Assembly (NCBI RefSeq): GCF_009557055.1
Contig: NZ_CP045649.1
Coordinates: forward strand, 1,649,501-1,713,500
DNA: 64,000 nt
Origin: Nocardioides sp. dk884
GTDB taxonomy: Bacteria; Actinomycetota; Actinomycetes; Propionibacteriales; Nocardioidaceae
Direction of reading: 5' to 3'
A program made the position numbers and the translations under genes. The notes under the pieces are model-generated. The model did no database searches. It worked only from the letters and a program-made list of their open reading frames with translations, and was not told the DNA's origin. Of this stretch, positions 51,630-59,810 are shown one piece after another (the first letter of the stretch is position 1; the number at the start of each line of letters is the position of its first letter).

Positions 51630-53176
51630 CGAAGGTGGTGGTCGGCGCGGCCGACCAGGCGGTCGTGAGGGAGCTGCGGGCCCTCCTCGCCGAGATCGAG
51701 GGCACCGAGATCCTCTCGATCGTCGAGTCCAGCCACGAGCTGTCGGCGATGGTGGCGCGGCTCAAGCCCTCGGTGGTGCTCCTGCACGACGCGCTCGGTC
51801 CGCAGTCCGCGCCCGACGTGGTGCGCGAGATCGTGTTCCGCTCCCCGACGACCGGCGTGCTGGTCCTCAACTCCGGCATGGACGGCGACACCGCGCTGCT
51901 CGCCATGGAGGCCGGCGCCAAGGGGGTGGTGCGCTACCCGATGGGCTTCGACGACCTGCTCTCGCGCTTCGAGGTCGCGCGCCAGTGGTCGGAGCGGATG
52001 TCCGGGCTGATCTCCGGCGCGGTGGCCGACACCGCCCGTGACCTGGGCCGGCACGGCCGGGTGACGGTCTTCGCCGGGGCCAAGGGCGGGGTGGGCACGA
52101 CCACGATCGCGACCCACATGGCCATCGACCTGCAGCGCAAGGTCCCGGGCACCAAGGTGTGCCTGGTCGACCTGGACCTCCAGGCCGGGGACGTCTCGGG
52201 GATCATCGAGGCGCGGCAGCGCGTCTCGATCGCCGACGTGGCCAAGGTGTCCGAGGACCTCTCGGCCGGCACCATCCTCGACGCGCTGGTGCGCCACGAG
52301 TCCGGCATCTCCCTGCTGCTCGCCCCGCAGCAGGTCCACGAGTCCGAGTACGTCACCGCGAGCGCGGTCCGCGCGATCCTCGGCCTGCTGCGCCAGGAGT
52401 TCGACGTGATCCTGGTCGACGGCGGCTCGCACGCCACGCCCGCCCAGGCTGCGGCCATCGAGGTCGCGGACGCCGCGGTGGTGGTGGTCACCGCCGATGT
52501 GCTCGCGATGCGCTCCTTCCGCCGCTCCGTGCAGGCGTGGGAGGGCCTCGGGGTGCGCTCGGAGCAGGAGCTGCACGTCGTGGCCAACAAGGTCTCGCGC
52601 GACGACGCGCTCACCTTCGACGCGCTGGGCAAGCTCACCTCGGCCAGCGTCGTCTCGACCTGGCTGCCCTCTGCGTTCCGCAGCCTCGAGCGCAGCGTGA
52701 ACTCCCGCAACCCCGACGAGATCCGCGAGGCCTCCTGGTGGTCGGCGCTCGAGCGGATCGGCGCCGAGATCGGCGTGAGCGGGGCGTCGGCGGTGCCGAC
52801 CCCGACCAGCGAGCCCAAGCGGCGCGGACGCCGGCGGGCCAAGGCCGAGGCCGGGCAGGTGGCGATCGAGACCGTGGCCCTGGTGCCGGTGGTCGCTCTG
52901 ATCTGCCTGCTCGCCTGGCAGGTCGGCCTGACCGCGCTGGCCTTCGTGTGGAACGGGCACGCGGCGAACGCCGCCACCCGGGCGCACGCCATCGGCGAGG
53001 ACCCCGGCGCCGCGGCGCGCGACGCCGTACCCGACTCGATGCGCGACAGCGTCCACGTGACGGTGCTCCACGACGGGTCGGTCACGGTGTCGACGAAGGT
53101 GCCGGTGCTGTGCCCGGGATGCGCGGCGCTGCCCGGGGAGATCTCCCAGACGAGCGACGTGGTGGAGGAGCCGTGA
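51626..53176 (+). CDS. cpaE: CpaE/TadZ ATPase fused to a TadE-like pseudopilin
   Basis: A single 516-residue reading frame. Residues 1-125 are a receiver-like domain (VVGAADQAVVRELRALLAEI), 145-395 a MinD/ParA ATPase with the deviant Walker A GAKGGVGTTT (residues 151-160), CLVDLDLQAGDVSG and VILVDGGSHA. After a basic linker (KRRGRRRAKAEAG) residues 409-516 are a TadE-like domain: a G-x-x-x-x-E motif (GQVAIE), a TM helix and a C-terminal region resembling the next gene product. No stop or good start separates the parts, so this is a true fusion. CpaE positions Tad machines; TadE is a minor pseudopilin. ATGA-coupled to cpaB. Confidence 0.88.
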   Translation: MTKVVVGAADQAVVRELRALLAEIEGTEILSIVESSHELSAMVARLKPSVVLLHDALGPQSAPDVVREIVFRSPTTGVLVLNSGMDGDTALLAMEAGAKGVVRYPMGFDDLLSRFEVARQWSERMSGLISGAVADTARDLGRHGRVTVFAGAKGGVGTTTIATHMAIDLQRKVPGTKVCLVDLDLQAGDVSGIIEARQRVSIADVAKVSEDLSAGTILDALVRHESGISLLLAPQQVHESEYVTASAVRAILGLLRQEFDVILVDGGSHATPAQAAAIEVADAAVVVVTADVLAMRSFRRSVQAWEGLGVRSEQELHVVANKVSRDDALTFDALGKLTSASVVSTWLPSAFRSLERSVNSRNPDEIREASWWSALERIGAEIGVSGASAVPTPTSEPKRRGRRRAKAEAGQVAIETVALVPVVALICLLAWQVGLTALAFVWNGHAANAATRAHAIGEDPGAAARDAVPDSMRDSVHVTVLHDGSVTVSTKVPVLCPGCAALPGEISQTSDVVEEP

Positions 53177-53532
53177 GCACGTCGCGCCTGCGCCGCCCGG
53201 GGCGGCGAGCGGCCCGCGAGCGTGGCAGCGTCTCCCTCGAGGTCGTGGGGCTGGTGCCGCTGCTCGTGCTGGTCGCCCTGCTGGTCCTCCAGCTCGGGGT
53301 GGCCGGCTGGTCCGCGTCGCAGACCCAGGAGGCCGCCCGGGCGGCGGCCCGGGCCCAGAGCCTCGGCCAGGACCCGGTGGCCGCTGCCGAGGGCGCCCTG
53401 CCGGGCAGCCTCGACGTCGACTCGATCGAGACCTCGGGCGACTCGGTGACGGTGCGGGTCAAGGTCCCGCGGGTCTCCCCGCTCCCGGTCTTCACCGTGA
53501 CGCGGGATGTCTCGATGGCGGTGGACAGGTGA
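53173..53532 (+). CDS. tadE: TadE-like minor pseudopilin
   Basis: A 119-residue protein. After a basic leader, ARERG-SVSLE gives the prepilin-peptidase motif G/xxxxE. This is followed by the TM helix VVGLVPLLVLVALLVLQLGV and a small exported domain (ALPGSLDVDSIETSGDSVTVRVKVP). The exported part aligns by eye with the C-terminus of the upstream fusion (shared G(E/Q)DP and VTVSTKVP/VTVRVKVP), so the two are duplicates. GTG 53173 overlaps the previous stop, and its own stop overlaps the cpaF start. Confidence 0.85.
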   Translation: MSTSRLRRPGRRAARERGSVSLEVVGLVPLLVLVALLVLQLGVAGWSASQTQEAARAAARAQSLGQDPVAAAEGALPGSLDVDSIETSGDSVTVRVKVPRVSPLPVFTVTRDVSMAVDR

Positions 53533-54908
53533 GCGGCTACCGCGGCTTCGCCGGGGTCGACCTCACGGGTGGGAACGACACAGGAGCGGGGGAGACCTCC
53601 GACGAGCTGCTGGTCCGCCGGCTCAAGAAGCTGCTCCTCGACGAGGTCGACCTCCACGAGCTGGGCCGGCTGGAGGAGTCGCAGCGGCGCACCCGTCTGG
53701 AGCGGGTCCTCAACCACCTGGTCTCGACCGAGGGCATCATCCTCAGCACCCGCGAGCGCACCAGCCTGGTACGCCGCGTCGTGGACGAGGCGGTCGGCCT
53801 CGGCGTGCTCGAGCCGATCCTGGCCGACCCCGCGGTCAGCGAGATCATGATCAACGGCCACGACACGGTCTACGTCGAGCGCTTCGGCGTGCTGGAGCGG
53901 ATCCCCTCGGGGTTCACCAGCAACGAGCAGCTGCTGCAGACCATCGACCGGATCGTCTCGACGGTCAACCGCCGAGTCGACGAGTCCAGCCCGATGGTCG
54001 ACGCGCGCCTGCCTCCCGACGCCCGGCTGCCGCGCGGCGCCCGCGTCAACGTCGTCCTGCCGCCGCTCGCGCTGCGCGGCCCGACGGTCACGATCCGGCT
54101 CTTCCCCCGTCGCTACGGGATGGAGGAGCTGATGCAGCGCGGCGCGATCGACGCGGCCACCGTCGAGCTGCTCGGCGCCGCCGTCCGGGCCCGGCTCAAC
54201 ATCGTGGTCTCCGGCGGCACCGCCTCGGGCAAGACGACGATGCTCAACGCGCTCTCGGCGTTCATCCCCGAGCAGGAGCGGATCGTCACCATCGAGGACG
54301 CCGCCGAGCTGTCGCTCGTCCAGGAGCACGTCGTGCAGATGGAGACCCGCCCGCCCAACGTGGAGGGCCGCGGCGCCGTCACGATCCGCGACCTGGTCCG
54401 CAACGCGCTGCGCATGCGGCCCGACCGCATCGTCGTCGGCGAGTGCCGCGGCGGCGAGGCGCTCGACATGCTCCAGGCGATGAACACCGGTCACGAGGGC
54501 TCCCTGACCACCGTGCACGCCAACACCACCGACGACGCCCTCGCACGCATGGAGACCATGGCGTCGATGTCGGAGGTGGAGGTCCCCTTCCACGCGCTGC
54601 GCGAGCAGGTCAACTCCTCCATCGACCTGGTCCTGCAGCTGGTCCGCACCCCCGACGGCACCCGCCGCGTCGTGGAGCTCAGCTATCTCTCCTCACGACG
54701 GCGCGAGGACTTCTCGCTGAACCGTCTGGTGCATTGGGACCCGCGGGCGACCGGTCCGTCCGGCACCCCGGGCTCCTTCGTCCGGCACCCGGTGCACCCG
54801 GCGCTGGCCGACCGCCTCGAGGACCGCGGCGAGAAGCTGCCCGACGGTTTCGAGCGCGCCTTCGAGGGCCAGCGCCTCGACGAGGGCGGGGGCGTGTCGT
54901 GGTCCTGA
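53529..54908 (+). CDS. cpaF: Tad pilus secretion ATPase CpaF/TadA
   Basis: A 459-residue type II/IV secretion ATPase that drives pilin assembly. The N-terminal domain has the DPAVSEIMINGHDTVYVER block typical of CpaF. Walker A is GGTASGKTT, the Asp box ERIVTIEDAAEL, Walker B RPDRIVVGECRGGEALDML, and the His box TGHEGSLTTVHANT. The last 70 residues are a variable tail. GTG 53529 overlaps the tadE stop. Confidence 0.94.
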   Translation: MSGYRGFAGVDLTGGNDTGAGETSDELLVRRLKKLLLDEVDLHELGRLEESQRRTRLERVLNHLVSTEGIILSTRERTSLVRRVVDEAVGLGVLEPILADPAVSEIMINGHDTVYVERFGVLERIPSGFTSNEQLLQTIDRIVSTVNRRVDESSPMVDARLPPDARLPRGARVNVVLPPLALRGPTVTIRLFPRRYGMEELMQRGAIDAATVELLGAAVRARLNIVVSGGTASGKTTMLNALSAFIPEQERIVTIEDAAELSLVQEHVVQMETRPPNVEGRGAVTIRDLVRNALRMRPDRIVVGECRGGEALDMLQAMNTGHEGSLTTVHANTTDDALARMETMASMSEVEVPFHALREQVNSSIDLVLQLVRTPDGTRRVVELSYLSSRRREDFSLNRLVHWDPRATGPSGTPGSFVRHPVHPALADRLEDRGEKLPDGFERAFEGQRLDEGGGVSWS

Positions 54909-55819
54909 TCGTCCTGCTGTGCTCGGTGGGGGCGTCGGTCTGCGCACTGGTCGGAATCGTGCATCTCACCTCGGTCGCCACCGAGCGCCGGCGGATCGCC
55001 GCCGCCGTGACCGGCGACGACCGCATCGACGACGCGCCGCTCATCGAGCGTGCGAACCGGCGCTTCCGCCGCACCCGGCTCGGCCAGCTCGTCGAGCGCG
55101 AGCTCGTGCTCGCCGGCATCGACCAGCGCCCGCTGGTCGTCGTCCTGGTCGCGGTCGCGGTCGGCGTCTCGACCGCCTACATCCTGTGGACCGCGCTCGC
55201 GCCGGTCTTCGGCATCCTGGGCCTCAGCGCCGGGGCGTTCGCGCTGCGCGCCTTCATCCGCCGGGCCAAGGCCCGTCGCCTCGAGGCGTTCATCGTCCAG
55301 ATGCCCGAGCTGGCGCGGGTGCTCGCCAACGCCACCAGCGCCGGGCTCTCGATCACCAGCGCGCTCGCGATCGCCGGCGACGAGCTCGGCGCGCCCGCCG
55401 GCCCCGAGCTGCGCAGCGTCGCGAACTCGATCCGCTTCGGCACCGACCTGGTGAGCGCGCTCGACGCGATGGGGAAGCGACTGCCCTCCCGTGAGGTCGC
55501 CGTGCTCCTCTCGACGCTCGTCGTCTGCGCGCGCAGCGGTGGCTCGCTGGTCACCTCGCTGCGCGACATCGCCAACACCCTCGAGGCCCGCAAGGAGACC
55601 CGACGCGAGATCCGCACCACCCTCGCCCAGGCGCTGGCCACGGGTTATCTCGTGATCGTGCTCGGCGTCGGGATGCTCTTCTTCATCAACCTGATCCAGC
55701 CCGGCTCGGTGGAGAAGATGACCGGCCACATCGTCGGTCAGATCGCCCTGGTCGTCTCGGGGTCGCTCTTCGCGCTCGGCTTCTTCCTGATCCGCCGGAT
55801 GACGAGGTTCGACATATGA
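54899..55819 (+). CDS. tadB: Tad pilus inner-membrane protein TadB (T2SS F family)
   Basis: A 306-residue T2SSF-domain membrane protein that forms the assembly platform with TadC. TM segments are at the N-terminus (VLIVLLCSVGASVCALVGIV), at about 80-120 and as a pair at the C-terminus (YLVIVLGVGMLFFINLI and IALVVSGSLFALGFFLI). The cytoplasmic F domain contains FIVQMPELARVLANATSAGLSITSAL, the family motif. GTG 54899 lies ten bases before the cpaF stop; no better start is available. Confidence 0.9.
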   Translation: MVLIVLLCSVGASVCALVGIVHLTSVATERRRIAAAVTGDDRIDDAPLIERANRRFRRTRLGQLVERELVLAGIDQRPLVVVLVAVAVGVSTAYILWTALAPVFGILGLSAGAFALRAFIRRAKARRLEAFIVQMPELARVLANATSAGLSITSALAIAGDELGAPAGPELRSVANSIRFGTDLVSALDAMGKRLPSREVAVLLSTLVVCARSGGSLVTSLRDIANTLEARKETRREIRTTLAQALATGYLVIVLGVGMLFFINLIQPGSVEKMTGHIVGQIALVVSGSLFALGFFLIRRMTRFDI

Positions 55820-56727
55820 GCCCCACGGTCCTGCTCCCCGGGCTGGCCCTGGCGACCGCCATGATGCTCGCCCTGCGCGGCTACCGGCTGCTGCGCGCCG
55901 ACCCCACCGACGGGCTCGGTCTCGAGGAGCTCATGGTCCTGCGCCCCGAGCAGCGCCGGTCCGCGAAGGGCGAGGGACCGCTCGGCCGGCTGGCCACCCG
56001 GCTCGCGCCCTCGGTACGCCGCCGCCTGCCGGCCCCGGTCATGAAGTGGTTGCAGACCCAGGTCGACCTCGCCGGCCGTCCCGACGGGCTGAACGTCGAC
56101 GGCGTCATCCGCCTGGTGCTGACCTGGGCGCTGATGCTCTCGCCCGTCTTCCTGATCAGCCTGACCTCGGGCAACCTCCTCGGGCTGATGCTCTCGCTCA
56201 TCGCGCCGGTGATGATGCCGCTCGCCCGCCTCTCGCGGCTGCGCCGGTTGCGCACGGAGGCGCTGGACCGCGACCTCCCGGACTTCCTCGACGTCCTCGC
56301 GGTCACCGTGACGGCCGGGGTCGGGTTCCGGCCCGCGCTGATGCGGGTCTCGGAGCGCTTCGGCGGACCGCTGGCGGCCGAGATGCAGCTGGCGCTGAGC
56401 CAGGTGCAGCACGGCGCCTCCCTGCGCGGTGCCTTCGAGCAGCTGCAGGAACGCAGCGACTCCGAGGCGCTGGGGCAGTTCGTCACGGCGTTCATCCAGT
56501 CCGACGAGCTCGGCGCCCCGCTGGTCGAGGCGCTGAACCAGATCGCGGTCGACCAGCGCCGCGAGCACGCCCAGCGCCAGCGCCGCAAGGCCGCCCAGAT
56601 CGCTCCCCGCGTCACGCTCGTGACCACGGTGGTGATGGTCCCGGCGGCGCTCATCCTGCTCCTGGTGGGCCTCATCCTCGGCGCGGACGTCAACTTCGGC
56701 GAGGTGTTCGGGGGGTTCTCCGGATGA
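55816..56727 (+). CDS. tadC: Tad pilus inner-membrane protein TadC (T2SS F family)
   Basis: A 303-residue companion of TadB. One N-terminal TM, a central pair (VIRLVLTWALMLSPVFLISL, LLGLMLSLIAPVMMPLA), the F-domain motif LPDFLDVLAVTVTAGVGFRPAL, and a final TM (LVTTVVMVPAALILLLVGLIL). The SDELGAPLVEALNQIAVDQR segment is characteristic of TadC. ATGA-coupled to tadB upstream and to the histidine kinase downstream. Confidence 0.9.
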   Translation: MSPTVLLPGLALATAMMLALRGYRLLRADPTDGLGLEELMVLRPEQRRSAKGEGPLGRLATRLAPSVRRRLPAPVMKWLQTQVDLAGRPDGLNVDGVIRLVLTWALMLSPVFLISLTSGNLLGLMLSLIAPVMMPLARLSRLRRLRTEALDRDLPDFLDVLAVTVTAGVGFRPALMRVSERFGGPLAAEMQLALSQVQHGASLRGAFEQLQERSDSEALGQFVTAFIQSDELGAPLVEALNQIAVDQRREHAQRQRRKAAQIAPRVTLVTTVVMVPAALILLLVGLILGADVNFGEVFGGFSG

Positions 56728-57905
56728 CCTTCGAGTCGATCGCCGCCGTCGAGGTCCGCGCCCTGGTGCGGCTCTCGTTCCTGCTGCGGATGATGACCCT
56801 GCTGGCCAGCCTGGCTGGTTATGTGGACCGGACCCTGACGCCGGTCGCCGTGGGCGGGATCTTCTTCCTGACCCTCACCAGCATGGCCGGGATCGCGATC
56901 GCGACCGTGCCCGCGCTGCTCCAGCGCCACCCGTCGCTCGTCATGCTCGACGCACTGGTGATGACCGGCCTGATGGTCGCGCTGGGGACTGACAACCCGT
57001 TGGTGCTGGTCGCCCTGAGCAGCTGCCTGGTGATCGGCCTCGTGCTGCCGACGCCCGCGGCGGCGTTGTCCACGGTGACGATGGTGAGCGGCTATCTGGT
57101 GGCGAGCCTCAGCGACAAGGGGGTCGCCCCGACCTTCCTGGCCGACTACGGATTCCCGCTCACGTTCGTGTTCGTGGTCGTGCTCGGCCAGGCGTTCCGG
57201 GTCCTCGCCGAGCGCAAGCGGCAGTCGGAGCGGGCGTTCGCCGAGCTGATCTCCAGCACGGTGACCGCCGAGGAGCGCGCGAGGCTGGCGCGCGAGCTGC
57301 ACGACTCGACCGCCAAGACGCTGCAGGGGCTGTCCCTCTCCGCCCAGTCGCTCCCGCACTGGATCACCCACGATGCGGGGCGCGCCTGCGCGGAGGCGGA
57401 GGCGATCTCGACCTCGGCCTCCGAGGCCATCCTCCAGCTGCGCAGCCTGCTGTCCACCCTGCGTCAAGACGTGCTGGACCAGTCGTTCCACGAGTCCCTC
57501 GCCACCCTGGCGCGCGACTGCACCCAGGACGCGCCGCAGGTGCGCCTGCGCCTCGATCTCGAGCCTGTCGAGCTGACCGCGCCGTCGGTGCGCTACGAGC
57601 TGCTGGCCGCGACGCGGGAGGCGTTGCGCAACGCGGTCACGCACTCCGGATCCGATCGCGTGACGGTGCGGCTGCGCGCTGCCGACGACGAGGAGGTGCT
57701 CCTCGAGGTCGTCGACAGCGGGTGCGGATTCGCGATGGAGATCCTGGCCGAGCGCGAGCGGCACGGACACTTCGGCGTACGCGGCTACGCCGAGCGTCTC
57801 GAGCTGATCGGCGGGCGCGCGGAGGTCACCAGCGCCCCCGGCTCGGGCACCACGGTGCGGTTCATCGCACCCCGGATGGGCCTGCGGGAGGGCACACATG
57901 TCTGA
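56724..57905 (+). CDS. Membrane sensor histidine kinase (NarL/DesK-type)
   Basis: A 393-residue kinase with five to six TM segments in the first 160 residues and almost no extracytoplasmic loop, as in DesK-type sensors. A HisKA_3 dimerisation domain carries RLARELHDSTAKTLQGLS with the phosphorylated His at 193. The catalytic HATPase domain has LRNAVTHSGSDRVTV (N box), VVDSGCGF and HFGVRGYAERLELIGGRAEVTSAPGSGT. Its last codons overlap the response-regulator start by eight bases. Location inside the Tad operon suggests it controls pilus expression; its signal is unknown. Confidence 0.9.
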   Translation: MTFESIAAVEVRALVRLSFLLRMMTLLASLAGYVDRTLTPVAVGGIFFLTLTSMAGIAIATVPALLQRHPSLVMLDALVMTGLMVALGTDNPLVLVALSSCLVIGLVLPTPAAALSTVTMVSGYLVASLSDKGVAPTFLADYGFPLTFVFVVVLGQAFRVLAERKRQSERAFAELISSTVTAEERARLARELHDSTAKTLQGLSLSAQSLPHWITHDAGRACAEAEAISTSASEAILQLRSLLSTLRQDVLDQSFHESLATLARDCTQDAPQVRLRLDLEPVELTAPSVRYELLAATREALRNAVTHSGSDRVTVRLRAADDEEVLLEVVDSGCGFAMEILAERERHGHFGVRGYAERLELIGGRAEVTSAPGSGTTVRFIAPRMGLREGTHV

Positions 57906-58587
57906 TGACCTGACGATCGTTCTACCGGCGACGCTGTCCGGCCCGACGCGGACGCTGATCGTCGACGACAACCCCGTCGTCCGCACCGGGCTTCGCAGCC
58001 TCCTGGAGAGCTCCCAGGACATCGACGTGGTGGGGGAGGCCGGGGACGGCATCCTCGCCGAGTCGATGGTGCGGAGCCTCAAGCCCGACGTGGTCCTCCT
58101 CGACGTGCGGATGCCCCGCCGCGACGGCGTCCAGACGGCCCGTGCGATCGCGGGCGAGACCACGGTGATCATGCTGACCTTCACCGACGAGCCTGCCCAC
58201 ATCCGGGCCGCCCTCGCCGCCGGGGCCAGCGGCTACCTCGTGCACGGCTCGTTCGACGCCTCGACGCTGGTGCACACCGTGCGTCAGGCCGCGCTGGGGG
58301 CCGGGGCGTTCTCGAGGCAGGCGCTGGACGCGATCCGCGACACCCAGGCCCCGCAGGACTCCGAGGAGGAGCGGCGCCGGCGTCAGCGCCGGTTCGAGCT
58401 CAGCGACCGGCAGGGCGAGCTGATGGAGCTGATCGCCCGCGGCATGACCAACGCCGAGATCGCGCGCGAGCTCTACCTCGCCGAGAAGACGGTGAAGAAC
58501 CACGTCAACGCGATCTTCGCCAAGCTCGTGGTGACCAACCGCAGCGAGGCGATCGCGGTCTGGCTCGGCACCCGCGCCTGGGGGTGA
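57898..58587 (+). CDS. NarL/FixJ-family response regulator
   Basis: A 229-residue regulator. The receiver domain has TLIVDDNPVVR, the phospho-acceptor Asp at about 69 in VVLLDVRMPRRDG, and MLTFTDE for the switch Thr. A LuxR-type helix-turn-helix follows: LSDRQGELMELIARGMTNAEIARELYLAEKTVKNHVNAIFAKL. It pairs with the overlapping kinase gene. Likely targets are the flp promoter just downstream and the tad operon itself, by position only. Confidence 0.92.
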   Translation: MSDDLTIVLPATLSGPTRTLIVDDNPVVRTGLRSLLESSQDIDVVGEAGDGILAESMVRSLKPDVVLLDVRMPRRDGVQTARAIAGETTVIMLTFTDEPAHIRAALAAGASGYLVHGSFDASTLVHTVRQAALGAGAFSRQALDAIRDTQAPQDSEEERRRRQRRFELSDRQGELMELIARGMTNAEIARELYLAEKTVKNHVNAIFAKLVVTNRSEAIAVWLGTRAWG

Positions 58588-58613
58588 GCGACCCGGGGCC
58601 GGTCATGGGCCCG

Positions 58614-58649
58614 GGAATGGGCCTCGGAATGGGCCTTGGAATGGGCCTG
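58614..58649. repeat. Three tandem 12-base repeats upstream of flp
   Basis: Three consecutive copies of GGAATGGGCCTN with degenerate partial copies on each side, in the 213-base gap between the regulator and flp genes. Repeated sites at one-helical-turn spacing could bind the adjacent response regulator, or this may simply be slippage-prone DNA. Confidence 0.6.
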
Positions 58650-58743
58650 GACCTGGGTCCGGGGACCCCCGGTGCGGGGCGGCTGAGCACCTAGGTTTCC
58701 AGATGTCGGGAACAGCACCAGCCCGACGACCACCATCAGGCTT

Positions 58744-58769
58744 GCGGCCCGCTCAGGGGGGCGGGCCGC
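58744..58769 (+). other. Hairpin in the flp leader
   Basis: A perfect 9-base inverted repeat, GCGGCCCGC and GCGGGCCGC, around eight bases, ending about 30 bases before the flp start and just ahead of its ribosome-binding site. It could stabilise the pilin mRNA, attenuate read-through from the regulator genes, or terminate them. Confidence 0.5.
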
Positions 58770-58800
58770 CGTTCCACTCAACAGGAAGAGGTCGATCAGG

Positions 58801-59016
58801 ATGAACAAGGTTCTCGAGGCTGTGCTGATGTTCCAGGCCCACATGCTCACCGCTCGCAAGGACGACGAGCGCGGACAGGGCACCCTGGAGTACGTCGGCA
58901 TGATCATCGTCGCCGCGGCGATCGTCGTGGCGGTCCTCCAGGCGTCCGAGGCGATCGACCTCGGCACGTTCTTCACCGAGGCGGTCAACTCCGTCACCGG
59001 TGGCGGCGGCTCCTGA
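58801..59016 (+). CDS. flp: Flp-type (type IVb) major pilin
   Basis: A 71-residue prepilin. A 25-residue leader ends in DERG, cleaved before QGTLEY (Glu at +5, Tyr at +6, the Flp signature). A hydrophobic helix VGMIIVAAAIVVAVLQ and a short tail rich in Gly follow. Mature length 46 residues is normal for Flp. Separate placement with its own leader hairpin and a strong terminator fits high expression relative to the assembly genes. Confidence 0.93.
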   Translation: MNKVLEAVLMFQAHMLTARKDDERGQGTLEYVGMIIVAAAIVVAVLQASEAIDLGTFFTEAVNSVTGGGGS

Positions 59017-59032
59017 CCCACCATCGCTCCTC

Positions 59033-59066
59033 CACGCGGGCCCCGGATGATTCCGGGGCCCGCGTG
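59033..59066 (+). terminator. flp terminator
   Basis: A perfect 15-base inverted repeat, CACGCGGGCCCCGGA and its complement, around TGAT, 17 bases after the pilin stop. Confidence 0.85.
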
Positions 59067-59105
59067 GGCGTGTGTAGACCAATGAAATTGGGAAGGTCTC
59101 GACCC

Positions 59106-59801
59106 ATGCTGCTCGCTCGCTCGCACCGCCCCCGTCGCGACGAGGCCGGCCAGATCACCACCGGCCTGGTCATCGTGGTGATCGTCGCCCTGGTCGCGGT
59201 GGCGATCTCGGGTGTCGCGCTGCTCTCGCGCGGTGTGGACGAGAAGTCCCAGGCGCAGAGTGCGGCCGATGCCGCGGCGCTCGCGGGTGCTGGCGCCCTG
59301 CGCGAGCTCCTGCCCCAGCTGCTGGCCATGATGACCTCGCGCGACGACCTCGGCGGCACGGCGGGGTGCGGCTTCGGCCAGGACCGGGCCAGCACCTACG
59401 CCCAGAAGAACGACGCGACGCTGACCGACTACTGCTTCGACCTCGCCCGCGGCGAGGTGCGGGCCTCGGTCCAGATGAACGAGGCCGTCAGCGACGAGGT
59501 GGACGCTGCCGTGGCGGACGCCGTGGCGAGCACGGGACTCGACCTCTCCGGGTGCTCCTGGAACGACGAGGACCCGCCCGAGCCGACCCCGACCCCGACC
59601 CCCACGCCGACCGCCGGGCCCACGGGCGGTCCCTCCGACGGCCCGACCGAGGACCCTGGCCCCCCGCCCCCGCCGCCGGACATCGGCACGACGTTCTCGT
59701 GCGGGCCGCTGACGGCACGCTTCGTCATCGACGGGGAGACCGGCCGGCTGTCCTTCGTCGACTTCGAGCTCGACGGGCTCGAGCCCCGGCTGATCGACTA
59801 G
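59106..59801 (+). CDS. TadG-like pilus assembly protein
   Basis: A 231-residue protein. A basic start leads to EAGQITTGLVIVVIVALVAVAISGVALLS, a TM helix, and KSQAQSAADAAALAGAGALREL, the hallmark TadG/TadE-associated block after the helix. The exported part has several Cys residues, then a Thr-Pro linker (PTPTPTPTPTAGPTGG) and a small C-terminal domain beginning with FSCGPLTARF. The G/xxxxE site is degenerate (GQITTG), so it may be uncleaved. ATG 59106 has GGAAGG upstream; ATG 59082 would add eight residues. Confidence 0.78.
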   Translation: MLLARSHRPRRDEAGQITTGLVIVVIVALVAVAISGVALLSRGVDEKSQAQSAADAAALAGAGALRELLPQLLAMMTSRDDLGGTAGCGFGQDRASTYAQKNDATLTDYCFDLARGEVRASVQMNEAVSDEVDAAVADAVASTGLDLSGCSWNDEDPPEPTPTPTPTPTAGPTGGPSDGPTEDPGPPPPPPDIGTTFSCGPLTARFVIDGETGRLSFVDFELDGLEPRLID

Positions 59802-59810
59802 CGCCCGCGC

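Noticed and set aside
58505..58690. A small minus-strand frame with RPIP repeats over the tandem DNA repeat
   Set aside because: The repeats come from the 12-base DNA units. There is no start context and it overlaps the response regulator end.
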